Part shown: positions 1 through 7,234 of the stretch, piece after piece | How the letters are laid out: the number at the start of each line of letters is the position of its first letter | How positions within the stretch are numbered: position 1 is the first letter of the stretch | Assembly (NCBI RefSeq): GCF_039535095.1 | Contig: NZ_BAAAWN010000001.1 | Location: 1,178,001-1,242,000, forward strand | Origin: Arthrobacter ramosus | Lineage (GTDB): Bacteria > Actinomycetota > Actinomycetes > Actinomycetales > Micrococcaceae | Reading direction: 5' to 3' | Length of the DNA stretch: 64,000 bases | Translations under genes and position numbers: made by a program | The notes under the pieces: generated by a model | Seen by the model: the letters and a program-made list of their open reading frames with translations, nothing else | Database searches by the model: none | What the model was told of the DNA's origin: nothing

Positions 1-2
1 GC

Positions 3-875
3 TTCTACCAGAACAACGACGCGTGGAGCGTTCCGAACGACCCCACGGTCACGGATCCCGTCCGGCAGCCTCCGTACTACTTGTCCCTGCAGATGCCTGG
101 CCAGAGCAAGCCGGCGTTCCAGCTGACCTCCTCGTTTATTCCTCAGGTGGTGAACGGGAACGCCCGGAACATCCTGTACGGCTTCCTGGCGGCCGATTCC
201 GATGCCGGTAACCAGAAGGGGGTGAAGGCAGATTCGTATGGCCAGTTGCGATTACTCCAGTTGCCCACGGACACCCAGGTTCCAGGCCCGGGCCAGGCCC
301 AGAACAAGTTCAACTCTGACCCTGATGTGTCGCAGCAACTTAACCTGCTCAGGCAGGGTGCCTCCGATGTGCTCAATGGCAACCTCCTGACGTTGCCGGT
401 AGGCGGGGGCCTGCTGTACGTGCAGCCGGTATACGTGAAGTCAACCGGTGAAACGTCCTATCCAACGCTTCAGCGAGTGCTCGTAGCCTTCGGGGACAAG
501 GTAGGTTTCGCCTCGACCTTGGATGCCGCGCTGAAGGTTTTGTTCGGCGGTGACTCCGGGGCTTCGGCTGGAGACTCGGCCAATAACGGCCAGACCCCCA
601 CTCCGCCGGGGACTACTACGCCACCGGCCGCAGCGGATGCGCAGGCCCAGCTGAAGGCTGCGCTGGATCAGGCCAACAAGGCCATCCAGGATGGCCAGGC
701 TGCGCTGGCCAAGGGCGACTTCGCCGGATACGGTGCCCAGCAGAGCATCCTGTCCGGGGCAATACAGAAAGCGCTCGACGCCGAGTCCCGGCTTGGTGTC
801 ACTCCGGCCCCGTCGGCAAGTGCCAGCCCGTCAGCGAGCCCGTTGCCGACGCCTTCGCCCTCGCCGAGCAAATAG
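3..875 (+). CDS. UPF0182 family membrane protein, C-terminal part
   Basis: The frame is open from the left window edge to a TAG at 873-875, so only the last 290 residues are visible. The residues [13 protein letters not shown] followed by [11 protein letters not shown] match the conserved soluble C-terminal half of the UPF0182 family, which are large actinobacterial proteins with about seven N-terminal membrane segments. The function of the family is unknown. The visible part has no membrane segment and ends in an Ala/Ser/Pro-rich tail (about residues 240-290 of the visible part). A strong terminator follows at once, so this gene ends its transcription unit. Confidence 0.85.
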   Translation, partial: FYQNNDAWSVPNDPTVTDPVRQPPYYLSLQMPGQSKPAFQLTSSFIPQVVNGNARNILYGFLAADSDAGNQKGVKADSYGQLRLLQLPTDTQVPGPGQAQNKFNSDPDVSQQLNLLRQGASDVLNGNLLTLPVGGGLLYVQPVYVKSTGETSYPTLQRVLVAFGDKVGFASTLDAALKVLFGGDSGASAGDSANNGQTPTPPGTTTPPAAADAQAQLKAALDQANKAIQDGQAALAKGDFAGYGAQQSILSGAIQKALDAESRLGVTPAPSASASPSASPLPTPSPSPSK

Positions 876-916
876 GTAACTCCAACTGGCTGATTTCGGC
901 TTAGCTGGGGTTTTGC

Positions 917-954
917 AAGACCGGGCCAGCCCTGACCAGGGCTGGCCCGGTCTT
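917..954 (+). terminator. Rho-independent terminator after UPF0182 gene
   Basis: A perfect 17-bp GC-rich stem (917-933 with 938-954) has a 4-nt loop and is followed by CCTTTT. It lies about 40 nt after the UPF0182 stop and upstream of the tRNA promoter region. Confidence 0.9.
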
Positions 955-1021
955 CCTTTTGATCTGGCAGCCTGTGGGGGGTGCCTGGGCGCCGGGGAGA
1001 CGGAGGTCACGTCGTCTGGAT

Positions 1022-1050
1022 TTGGCCTGACATTCACCTGCAGGTAAAGT
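1022..1050 (+). promoter_or_regulatory. Probable promoter of the first tRNA-fMet gene
   Basis: TTGGCC (1022-1027) and TAAAGT (1045-1050) are separated by 17 nt and lie 11 nt before the tRNA 5' end. This spacing fits a sigma-70-type tRNA promoter. The second tRNA-fMet copy does not share this upstream sequence beyond about 12 nt. Confidence 0.5.
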
Positions 1051-1061
1051 AGTTCTTGCGA

Positions 1062-1135
1062 CGCGGGGTGGAGCAGTTCGGTAGCTCGCTGGGCTCATAA
1101 CCCAGAGGTCACAGGTTCAAATCCTGTCCCCGCAA
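1062..1135 (+). tRNA. initiator tRNA-fMet (CAT), copy 1
   Basis: The 74-nt cloverleaf has anticodon CAT in the loop CTCATAA and a GTTCAAAT T-loop. The acceptor stem is CGCGGGG paired with CCCCGCA, so position 1-72 is the C-A mismatch that marks bacterial initiator tRNAs. The anticodon stem carries the three G-C pairs (GGG/CCC) also typical of initiators. CCA is not encoded (CTG follows). An identical copy lies at 7097-7170. Confidence 0.95.
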
Positions 1136-1142
1136 CTGGAGA

Positions 1143-1180
1143 AAAGATCCGGCACAGTGGAAATACTGGGCCGGATCTTT
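1143..1180 (+). terminator. Terminator after tRNA-fMet copy 1
   Basis: An 11-bp stem (AAAGATCCGGC at 1143-1153 with GCCGGATCTTT at 1170-1180) encloses a smaller CAGT/ACTG stem and is followed by TTGTTTT. Its sequence differs from the terminator after the second tRNA copy. Confidence 0.85.
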
Positions 1181-1200
1181 TTGTTTTCCACCGATTTTGC

Positions 1201-2487
1201 GGGTTATAGGACAAAACGTGTGTAAATCCGGGGCGCGTCATGGGCGTCCGGCCCAGCCTGCGCGGTGCCATAGGCCTTCCTCGGCGCTGAGCCCGGTGCT
1301 GTAGAGCTCTGGGCCGGGGTGCTGCTGCGTGGGGGTGGTGGCTTTGGTCTTGGGTGGTCGGTGGTGGCGGGTTTCGATGAGGTTGGCCGGCGATAGGGGC
1401 TGTTCGCTCTGCAGGTAGAGGTACCACTCGATGGCGCGCTTCTGGTGTTCCTGGCTCATGCCCCGGTGGGCCCGCAGCAGGAGCTGGAGCTGGGCGTTCG
1501 TTCCGCCGTCGATCCTGTTGGTCGTCGAGGCGATGTCCAGCCCGGCGTATTCGCCTTCGAGGTAGGTGAAGAGCGTGCCCGCTTGGCCGAGGCGTTCCAG
1601 GAGCCGGTAGGCCTTGCGGAGCCTGTCGTGCGTGTACCACCAGGACTGGTTAGCCCCCACCCATCCCGGGACCATCGCGGTCGTGGTCCGGTAGGTGCGG
1701 GCTTTGACGAGCCCCGTGCTGTTGGTGCCAGTCATGGAGTCCTGCCAGCCAGGCCGCCGCTTCCGCCGAGGCGTGAATCCTGGTCAGGGCCCGTCCCAGC
1801 CGCAGCAATGCCTTGCCCGCCTCGGTCCTGGGCCGACCGGTCAGGTAGGTGCGGACGTTGCGCTGGACATGGACCAGGCAGCGTTGCACGGCGGTTTCGG
1901 ACCAGCACTCCGACAGGGCCGCTGCGATCCCGGAACCACCGTCGGTGATCACGACCCCCGGGGCCGGGAAGCGTCCAAGCAACGCCGCCCACGCGGCCTT
2001 CTTCTCGGTGTCACACCACTGCCAGCCCAGCACGTAGTCACCGGCAACGGCGATCAGGCAGCACCACGAACCGATGTAGATCCCGTCGACCTGGATCTGG
2101 TCATGGACCTCCCCGGTCACCGGGATCCGCGGGGCAACGTTCCAGCACCAGGCCGTGCGGCGGCGGAATGACCTGGCGGCGCCGAACGAGGTGAGCGATG
2201 ACTGATTGGAGGTGCCCATCAGCCAGCCATGCAACGCCTCGAGTTCGGAGCGTCTGCTGACGTCCTGGCGTTCACCGGAGCGGCTAGCCCCGCAGCCCAG
2301 GCACCGGTAGCGCTGCTTACGCGCGGCCGTTTTCCGTTTCGTACCAGCGCCTGACCGCAGACCAGACATTCCAGAGATATGCAAGCACCCCAGCCACCCT
2401 AAGCTTCCAAAGCTTAGCTATCCCGAAATTCGCCTGTCAACACTGGGAAGCAAGCCCCTCCCATACACACGTTTTGTCCTATAACCC
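1201..2487 (-). mobile_element. IS256-family (IS1249-like) insertion sequence, inactivated
   Basis: The ends are perfect 24-bp inverted repeats (1201-1224 and 2464-2487), beginning GGGTTATAGGAC. They enclose a minus-strand transposase reading frame. The 1.29 kb size is near that of the IS1249 group. I see no 8-9 bp target duplication flanking the two ends, so the insertion is old or a flank has been rearranged. The element sits between the tRNA-fMet copy 1 terminator and module A. Module B after tRNA copy 2 has no such insertion. Confidence 0.75.
1238..2384 (-). pseudogene. Transposase, IS256 family IS1249 group, frameshifted
   Basis: Family matches include the zinc-ribbon N-terminus (RCLGCGASR), then VDGIYIGSWCCLI and VITDGGSG with the first two catalytic Asp residues. 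A C-terminal part holds WWYTHDRLRKAYRL and TTNRIDGG, the region of the catalytic Glu. The middle and C-terminal parts are in different frames, and they join as HDWHQQHG-LVKARTYRT if one C is removed from the CCCC run at 1712-1715. A second shift is likely near the TTTT run at 2330-2333: the first zinc-binding pair (CLVCGQALVRNGK) reads in another frame that has no clear start codon. Two shifts suggest a dead gene. Programmed slippage at the homopolymers is a less likely alternative. Confidence 0.75.
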
Positions 2488-2490
2488 CCT

Positions 2491-2920
2491 TGTCGATCGT
2501 GAAGCAGGGTTGTAGGAGAAAACGTGGGCAAATCCCGGGCGCGTCATGTCCGGCCCGGGATCGTCTTCGCTCGGATGTCGGATTCGAATGGACAAATTGC
2601 GGGCCCGCGGAATCCCGGGACCGGCAACTTAGGCGAAGAGAATGATCCAGCAGAATCCGACTGCGCCTTCGTTTAACCCCCACTTTCGCCGCGCTCTCGA
2701 TCCTGAGGTATGCGCAGCGGAGACGGCCGCCCCCACTTCCCCAGGGAGGTCTTGGACACCGTCTTACACGGCTATGTGGGCCGATCCGGGTGAAACGTTT
2801 CTTCACACGCAGAAGCGCCGAGATCCACACTGAGATTGCCGAAAAACACACTGACCACTGAGAGGCGAAATATCGCGCTAGTTTCTTGGGCGGGGGAACA
2901 AACATTCATCACTGGATTTC
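2491..2920. repeat. Non-coding module A, direct repeat of 7235-7715
   Basis: This stretch aligns co-linearly with 7235-7715. Shared blocks include GATCGTCTTCGCTCGGATGT, a GCGAAGAGAATGATCCA block, GGGTGAAACGTTT, and GAGGCGAAATATCGCGCTAG (one base different in B). The copies are clearly homologous but diverged, and B carries extra bases near 7620-7650. Near 2507-2547 module A also holds a degenerate copy of the IS left end. No convincing gene is seen. The last part lies directly upstream of the peptide cluster and may carry its promoter. Confidence 0.7.
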
Positions 2921-2954
2921 CCCTCAGCCAGTTCAAGAAAATAGGAGGAAACCG

Positions 2955-2993
2955 ATGCAAAAACTCTCAACGCTATTGCCCAACAGTGAATGA
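2955..2993 (+). CDS. 12-codon leader-like ORF
   Basis: ATG at 2955 follows a strong Shine-Dalgarno sequence (AGGAGG at 2943-2948) and encodes MQKLSTLLPNSE before TGA at 2991. The GTG start of the truncated ABC ATPase (2986) lies inside it in another frame, an arrangement typical of translational coupling. It could be a leader peptide, a decayed gene start, or the product of a frameshift at the start of the ABC gene. No match to a known leader is recognised. The ORF is very short, so confidence rests on the ribosome-binding site alone. Confidence 0.35.
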   Translation: MQKLSTLLPNSE

Positions 2994-3237
2994 ACCATTG
3001 AAATCTGTGGATTTCACCTGCAGGGTCGAGGAGCTCGGAAAGCACTATGGAATGGTGCACGCGGTGCGGGACATCTCGTTCGATCTGGTACCTGGACAAG
3101 TCTTCGGACTACTCGGCCCGAACGGGTCCGGAAAATCGACCACCCGTCACATTCAGACTGGTTTGCTTGAAGCGAGCCAGGGGAGTGTTGAAGTCAACGG
3201 CGTGCCTCTGGACACCCATTCCAAACTGATTTGACTA
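2986..3237 (+). pseudogene. Truncated ABC transporter ATP-binding domain
   Basis: About 83 residues read from a GTG at 2986: a VEELGKHYGMVHAVRDISFD strand region, Walker A (GLLGPNGSGKST), then LLEASQGSVEVNGVPLD and a TGA at 3235. Everything after Walker A and the following strand is missing: Q-loop, signature motif, Walker B and H-loop. The fragment therefore cannot hydrolyse ATP alone. It is related to, but not a copy of, the intact ATPase at 4582. It lies just upstream of the Trp-rich protein gene, so an earlier form of the cluster may have held a second transporter. A regulatory remnant is also possible. Confidence 0.7.
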
Positions 3238-3300
3238 AATCTAAGACACCCATTCAGGTTGGCATTGCACTCAATGTGGGTGAAGTGAAAGGGGGAAATC

Positions 3301-3774
3301 ATGAGTTCACGTGATACGCGGGAAGTCATGCTCGATTGGAGTAAAAAGGGCGTCGCTGCGGCGCTGGCGGGCGTTATTCTGCTTTCGGCACCGGGCGCTG
3401 TCCGGAGTGTTTCTGGTTCGACTGCAACTTCCGCGTCGTCGACAGTCAGTATCTCGACGACGGCTGTTGCGGCGCAGAATAGCTCCCAGCGCGTGCTGTC
3501 GGCAGCGTCGGCAGTGTCACCAAATGCAACACTCAACGGGGCGGCGGCCGATGCTCAAAAGAGGATCAATATCAAGCCGGTTCTTGACTGGATTCGGTGG
3601 GCTGCTCCGTACGTCTGGAATGCAATGGTCAACGCCGTCAAGTGGGGCTGGAACGCCTTCATCAACTGGTGGAATGGCTTGGCCGCTTGGATTCGCAACA
3701 CCATCAACTGGTTCATTGGAGGAGCCCTTTGGGACTTCTTCCTTGAACTGCGCCGCTACTTCTTTGGCTGGTAG
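3301..3774 (+). CDS. Secreted Trp-rich small protein, candidate bacteriocin-like precursor
   Basis: The 157-residue protein is not a family I recognise. Residues 1-35 look like a signal peptide: a DWSKK n-region, then the hydrophobic stretch GVAAALAGVILLSAPGAV. Residues 36-88 are a Ser/Thr/Ala-rich linker. Residues 89-157 hold 11 Trp, with W123, W130, W137 and W144 exactly seven apart. They form amphipathic segments such as WNAMVNAVKWGWN and end in ELRRYFFGW. No Cys is present. A strong AAAGGGGG ribosome-binding site precedes ATG 3301; ATG 3328 would give a tidier signal peptide. A terminator follows directly, then a CPBP protease and an ABC exporter. The layout resembles bacteriocin loci, where the precursor is made in excess. 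The peptide's function is inferred only from this context. Confidence 0.7.
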   Translation: MSSRDTREVMLDWSKKGVAAALAGVILLSAPGAVRSVSGSTATSASSTVSISTTAVAAQNSSQRVLSAASAVSPNATLNGAAADAQKRINIKPVLDWIRWAAPYVWNAMVNAVKWGWNAFINWWNGLAAWIRNTINWFIGGALWDFFLELRRYFFGW

Positions 3775-3786
3775 CTAGCATGGGGG

Positions 3787-3820
3787 TGGTGGCTGGCTGA
3801 TAAATATCACCCAGCCACCC
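3787..3820 (+). terminator. Terminator/attenuator between Trp-rich gene and protease gene
   Basis: A 10-bp stem (3787-3796 with 3811-3820, core GGTGGCTGG/CCAGCCACC) is followed by TTTCCTT. It lies 12 nt after the Trp-rich gene stop and 18 nt before the next ATG. Partial read-through would yield much more precursor mRNA than protease/transporter mRNA. Confidence 0.65.
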
Positions 3821-3838
3821 TTTCCTTGGGGTTTAGAA

Positions 3839-4585
3839 ATGGGGCTGGAAATCAAACGATTCTTCGCGCATGCAATCACCCGGGCGATGTTGCTCAGCGG
3901 GGCGGTGCTCGTCGGCCTGCTCCTGTCGTACGAACTGCTCGCGGCGGTCGGTATCGACGCGCAGGTCATCTCTCCGCTATCAATCGGCCTAGTTGGCTGC
4001 TCCATAGCCGCCGTTGTGTACTGTCGCTTCAGCCTCAACGTGTTTGGAGTGCGGGGACTGGCGGCCGAAGGTGATTCACAACACGCGAAGTCTTTCTTGG
4101 TGCTCGTTGCGATTGGTGCCGCCATGATCCTCTGGCTCAGCACACTTCGTGGAAGCGGGACGGGGCTGGCGATTATTGCGCCGGGAGTGATCATGATGGA
4201 AGAGGTGATCTTTCGCGGGTTACCTCTGATTCTTCTTCGCCGCCTCCGAACGTCCAGCACTGGGCGAATCGGCATCGCCGTTGTCTTCTCCGCATCTTTT
4301 GCAGCACTTCATGTTTCGCCATTTGTCGCGATGTTCGCAGACCGGTTCCTGTTCTCGCTTTTTGCCTTGGTGCTGGCCATTAAGTCCCGGTCATTGTGGC
4401 TCAGTATTCTGTACCATTTTATAGCTAATATCGTCGCTATGTCGGTTGCGGCTCCTTTCTATAACGAAAGCCAAGCTTGGTTGTATATTCCTATTGACTT
4501 GGCGATATTCGGATTGGTGTTTACAATGATTTCAAGCAAGGAAACTAAGGGGACTGTCTCAGAACGGACAGGTGTAAGAGTATGA
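3839..4585 (+). CDS. CPBP family intramembrane metalloprotease
   Basis: The 248-residue polytopic membrane protein carries the CPBP (Abi/CAAX-like) motifs in order: EEVIFRG with the paired Glu and Arg (around residue 121), a His segment (AALHVSPF, around 160), and HFIAN (around 200). In Gram-positive bacteriocin loci such proteins act in self-immunity or in precursor/leader handling. Its place directly behind the Trp-rich gene and 4-bp overlap (ATGA) with the ABC ATPase gene suggest one of these roles. The start has a weak ribosome-binding site (TTGGGG). The 3' third is A/T-rich compared with the flanking chromosome. Confidence 0.8.
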   Translation: MGLEIKRFFAHAITRAMLLSGAVLVGLLLSYELLAAVGIDAQVISPLSIGLVGCSIAAVVYCRFSLNVFGVRGLAAEGDSQHAKSFLVLVAIGAAMILWLSTLRGSGTGLAIIAPGVIMMEEVIFRGLPLILLRRLRTSSTGRIGIAVVFSASFAALHVSPFVAMFADRFLFSLFALVLAIKSRSLWLSILYHFIANIVAMSVAAPFYNESQAWLYIPIDLAIFGLVFTMISSKETKGTVSERTGVRV

Positions 4586-5502
4586 CGCTGAGACTGGAAA
4601 ATGTTTCTAAATCTTACGATAATGTGCGAGCTGTCCAAAATATCAGCTTCAGTTGTGAATCGGGCACGATTACCGGCTTCATCGGCCCGAACGGATCGGG
4701 CAAGTCAACGACGCTAAGGATGATCGCCGGCCTCACACGACTGGACGAGGGCTCGATTAGCATTGCTGGAACTCGCTTTCAGGACCTTGCCAACCCTGGT
4801 CGGGAGATCGGCTTCCTGCTGGATCCCTCGGCCCACCATCCCGGCCGGTCAGTCCGTGAGACTGTTGGTGTGGCTGCCATAATGATGGGACTCCCGTTCC
4901 AACGTGTTGATGCGGCTGTGGAATCCGTCGGTCTGGCCGGAGCGGCGCGCCGTAAAGTAAGATCCCTGTCCCTTGGTATGCGCCAGAGACTCAGCCTCGC
5001 TATTGCTCTCCTCGGCAGTCCGAGGTATCTGGTTCTTGACGAGCCGGCCAACGGTCTCGACGTTGAAGGAATGGGCTGGCTCAAGGCATCTATCCGTGCT
5101 TTCGTCGCTGGTGGCGGAGCGGTCCTCATTTCGAGTCACCTTCTGAACGAGCTTGAGTCGTACGTTGACAGAGTGGTGATCATCGATCGCGGCCAAGTGC
5201 TTTCCAACTCCTCGATGCGCGAACTCGGTCGTACGGATATGACAGAGGTAGATGGTCCTGAAAGGCAGAAAATCCAAAGGATCCTCCAAGCTGAAGGCTT
5301 GGTTATAGTCGGCGGAGCCGGCGCGTGTGTTCAGCCCATCCAGGTCGCATCATCGCCGGAGCAGGTGGGCGAAATACTCTGGAGGCACGGCGTGCAGGTT
5401 AGCCTGCTACACCGAAAGCAGGTGGAATCCCTGGAGAGCTACTACAGCGAACTGACTTCTCCTGAGTTTGCGGCAGTTCCGGCAGTGAAGGATGAACGAT
5501 GA
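4582..5502 (+). CDS. ABC transporter ATP-binding protein
   Basis: The 306-residue ATPase is complete. Walker A is GPNGSGKST (about residue 37), the signature is LSLGMRQRL (about 131), Walker B is YLVLDEPANGLD (about 151), and the H-loop is SSHLLNE. The signature and following layout resemble NatA/CcmA-type or BcrA-type ATPases that pair with ABC-2 permeases, often in peptide export or antibiotic/bacteriocin self-protection. A C-terminal extension of about 90 residues follows the ATPase core. The gene overlaps the protease gene by 4 bp and the permease gene by 4 bp, so the three are translationally coupled. Confidence 0.9.
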   Translation: MTLRLENVSKSYDNVRAVQNISFSCESGTITGFIGPNGSGKSTTLRMIAGLTRLDEGSISIAGTRFQDLANPGREIGFLLDPSAHHPGRSVRETVGVAAIMMGLPFQRVDAAVESVGLAGAARRKVRSLSLGMRQRLSLAIALLGSPRYLVLDEPANGLDVEGMGWLKASIRAFVAGGGAVLISSHLLNELESYVDRVVIIDRGQVLSNSSMRELGRTDMTEVDGPERQKIQRILQAEGLVIVGGAGACVQPIQVASSPEQVGEILWRHGVQVSLLHRKQVESLESYYSELTSPEFAAVPAVKDER

Positions 5503-6245
5503 ACCGTCTCAGCAACCCCGCATCGAACCCTGTGGGAATCGCCATGTATGTCGAGATGCGGAAGCTGGTGAATACCCGCAGCTCAAGATGGCTCCTCTCC
5601 TCCATGGCGCTACTTGGCATGCTCATGATCGCCGTCTTCGTCGTCGTCTCTGCCACTCGCGGCGAGCCGATCAATGTATCCATGATGCTTGCCGCGCTTG
5701 CGCTGCCGGCCGGAATTGGAGCGCCAATTATTTCAATTCTGGCGGTTACCTCTGACTGGCAGCACCGTGACGCAATCAAGTTCTTTGTCCTTCAGCCAAA
5801 GCGCGGCGTGCTGCTCCTCGCGAAGTATCTGGCGGTGGCCACCTTCGCCCTCGGTATCATACTGCTCGTCTGCGCCGTCGCTTTTGTCGCCTCGGCGGGC
5901 TTCTCAGCGATTGCGGAATACGAGCTGGTCCTAGGTGACCTCGCAAAGAGCCTATGGCTGCTCACGTGCGTCACCGTGATTGGAACAATTTCAGGTGCGG
6001 CGGTCGCATCGGCACTTCTCTCCACGCCAATAGCTATCGTTTTCGTCCTGTTCCAATCCTTCGTGTTCGACTCGCTGATCGGGCTTTTCGCGGGGAACGC
6101 TACACCGTTTCTGCAGTCGGCCACTCTTTCAAACGTTCTGACTGAAGGAGGAAACGCCATCGCAGCGATTTCCTCAGCAGCGATTTGGATCATTGTGCCG
6201 TGCGTCATCGGTGTCTGGCGCAATCGAACGCGGGATGTAGTTTAA
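5499..6245 (+). CDS. ABC-2 type transporter permease
   Basis: The 248-residue hydrophobic protein has about six membrane segments and no ATPase motif. The first segment (WLLSSMALLGMLMIAVFVVV) starts near residue 30. A cytoplasmic DWQHRDAIKFF segment (around residue 88) resembles the ABC-2 family. It overlaps the ATPase gene by 4 bp and is presumably its membrane partner. The substrate is unknown; the Trp-rich peptide of the same cluster is the obvious candidate, for export or for removal as an immunity function. Confidence 0.8.
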   Translation: MNRLSNPASNPVGIAMYVEMRKLVNTRSSRWLLSSMALLGMLMIAVFVVVSATRGEPINVSMMLAALALPAGIGAPIISILAVTSDWQHRDAIKFFVLQPKRGVLLLAKYLAVATFALGIILLVCAVAFVASAGFSAIAEYELVLGDLAKSLWLLTCVTVIGTISGAAVASALLSTPIAIVFVLFQSFVFDSLIGLFAGNATPFLQSATLSNVLTEGGNAIAAISSAAIWIIVPCVIGVWRNRTRDVV

Positions 6246-6274
6246 TCGCATGATCTTGACAACGGAGTGAAACA

Positions 6275-6640
6275 ATGGAATCAAACCTCAAGCAGGATAT
6301 TGTGTACGCCCTCAGGAAGAAGGGCGTAGCAGAAACCGAGATACCGTGCCTCCTCGACGAAGCGATGGAACAACGCCGGACAGCAGGTGATCGATTCAGC
6401 GTTGCAGATTTTGTGGCTAGTACCCCACGCGGGACCAGCATCTCCAGGGGCACACGGATCGGTTACGTCGCCGCCGTGTTTTTGGTGCTTTGCATTGGCG
6501 TTCAGCTGCTCCTTAGCGGCATGTTTAGCGTTCACCTGGGCATTCCTGGCCTCCTGTTCTACTACGGTGCAGCTCTCCTTGGACTGGTGGCCCTCGTGTT
6601 CTCCGCCTACTACGTAGACCGCAGGATTCCCGTCAAATAG
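6275..6640 (+). CDS. Small membrane protein of the peptide cluster
   Basis: The 121-residue product is not recognised. Residues 1-62 are soluble and charged (LKQDIVYALRKKGVAE, then LLDEAMEQRRTAGD). Two hydrophobic segments follow at about 66-88 and 92-114. It begins 29 nt after the permease stop with a GGAG-type ribosome-binding site, so it probably belongs to the same operon. A small protein with a cytosolic head and two membrane helices at the end of a bacteriocin-like operon could be an immunity protein or an accessory transporter subunit. Neither role is shown by the sequence. Confidence 0.65.
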   Translation: MESNLKQDIVYALRKKGVAETEIPCLLDEAMEQRRTAGDRFSVADFVASTPRGTSISRGTRIGYVAAVFLVLCIGVQLLLSGMFSVHLGIPGLLFYYGAALLGLVALVFSAYYVDRRIPVK

Positions 6641-7096
6641 CCTGAAGCTGATCGCCTAACCTCAATCTTTTGCGGAGGGCGGCTTCTACCGGGTCAAGAC
6701 TTGCCGGCTGTCTGATGTCTGCAGCGACAAGTTGGGCTGAGTACTGGGAAGGTCAAGGCCTCACCCACTTAGGCCCTGCATCGGATCGCTTTCAAACGAC
6801 CTAGCGAACCGCCGTATGCGAGGCCCGCAGGTACGGGGGTGTGAGAGGTGGGTCGGGAAACCCGACCCACCTACTCGATTTTGCCACCGATTTGCCGGTG
6901 GGGGAGCGCGGGATGGGTAGAACGTATGCCCGGTACGGCTGTGTCACGTCCGTCCCGACCTTCTTTGCGCCGCCCCGGCGCCCAAAGGACGCGGCTCGCC
7001 GCGTCGCAAGCGCTTTCCCAAAGCAAAGAAGGTCAGGACGGCGCCGAGCGAGTGGTCAGAGGCGTCCCTGAATGTGCGGTAGAGTTGATTCTGCGA
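6641..7096. other. Gene-free stretch between peptide cluster and second tRNA-fMet
   Basis: No supported gene lies in these 456 bases. The centre holds a group II intron tail (6802-6880). Short frames at 6841-7135 overlap the intron tail and the tRNA gene and are not credible. A GC-rich inverted-repeat-prone part (6959-7045, CCTTCTTTGC against GCAAAGAAGG) can form a long stem. TAGAGT at 7080-7085 may be the -10 element of the tRNA. Confidence 0.6.
6802..6880 (+). ncRNA. Group II intron 3' end remnant (domains V-VI)
   Basis: GCGAACCGCCGTATGCG (from 6804) and GTACGGGGGTGTGAGAGG are arranged like domain V of bacterial group II introns. They are followed by a perfect 12-bp hairpin (6846-6857 with 6861-6872) in the place of domain VI and by the characteristic end CTACTCGAT. 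No reverse transcriptase/maturase gene is present, so only the tail remains. The domain V stem has a mismatch (G against G), consistent with decay. The assignment rests on recalled family consensus, not on a covariance search. Confidence 0.5.
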
Positions 7097-7170
7097 CGCG
7101 GGGTGGAGCAGTTCGGTAGCTCGCTGGGCTCATAACCCAGAGGTCACAGGTTCAAATCCTGTCCCCGCAA
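7097..7170 (+). tRNA. initiator tRNA-fMet (CAT), copy 2
   Basis: The 74 nt are identical to 1062-1135, with the same C1-A72 mismatch, three G-C anticodon-stem pairs and CAT anticodon. Here a CCA triplet follows directly (7171-7173), so the 3' CCA is encoded, unlike copy 1. About 12 nt upstream (TGCGACGCGGGG including the 5' end) are shared; further upstream the copies differ. Confidence 0.95.
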
Positions 7171-7179
7171 CCAAATAAG

Positions 7180-7213
7180 CGAAAGAGTCCGCCCGTCTGG
7201 GCGGACTCTTTCG
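7180..7213 (+). terminator. Terminator after tRNA-fMet copy 2
   Basis: A perfect 15-bp stem (7180-7194 with 7199-7213), 4-nt loop GTCT, followed by TTT. It lies 9 nt after the tRNA. Confidence 0.9.
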
Positions 7214-7234
7214 TTTAACCCTATTCTCCAGCCT

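Noticed and set aside
1193..2495. Target-site duplication for the IS
   Set aside because: The bases flanking 1201 (GATTTTGC) and 2487 (CCTTGTCG) do not match, so none can be claimed.
2836..2985. Upstream extension of the truncated ABC gene starting at ATG 2836
   Set aside because: It lies in module A, which is non-coding in its second copy (B); the ribosome-binding site and similarity support GTG 2986.
6846..6872. Perfect 12-bp hairpin as a terminator of the peptide operon
   Set aside because: It is about 200 nt after the last gene, lacks a T-run directly after it and fits the intron domain VI position better.
1062..7170. Classic tRNA-site integrative element with integrase
   Set aside because: No integrase gene is present and the whole tRNA is duplicated instead of a 3' attachment fragment; a segmental duplication is preferred.
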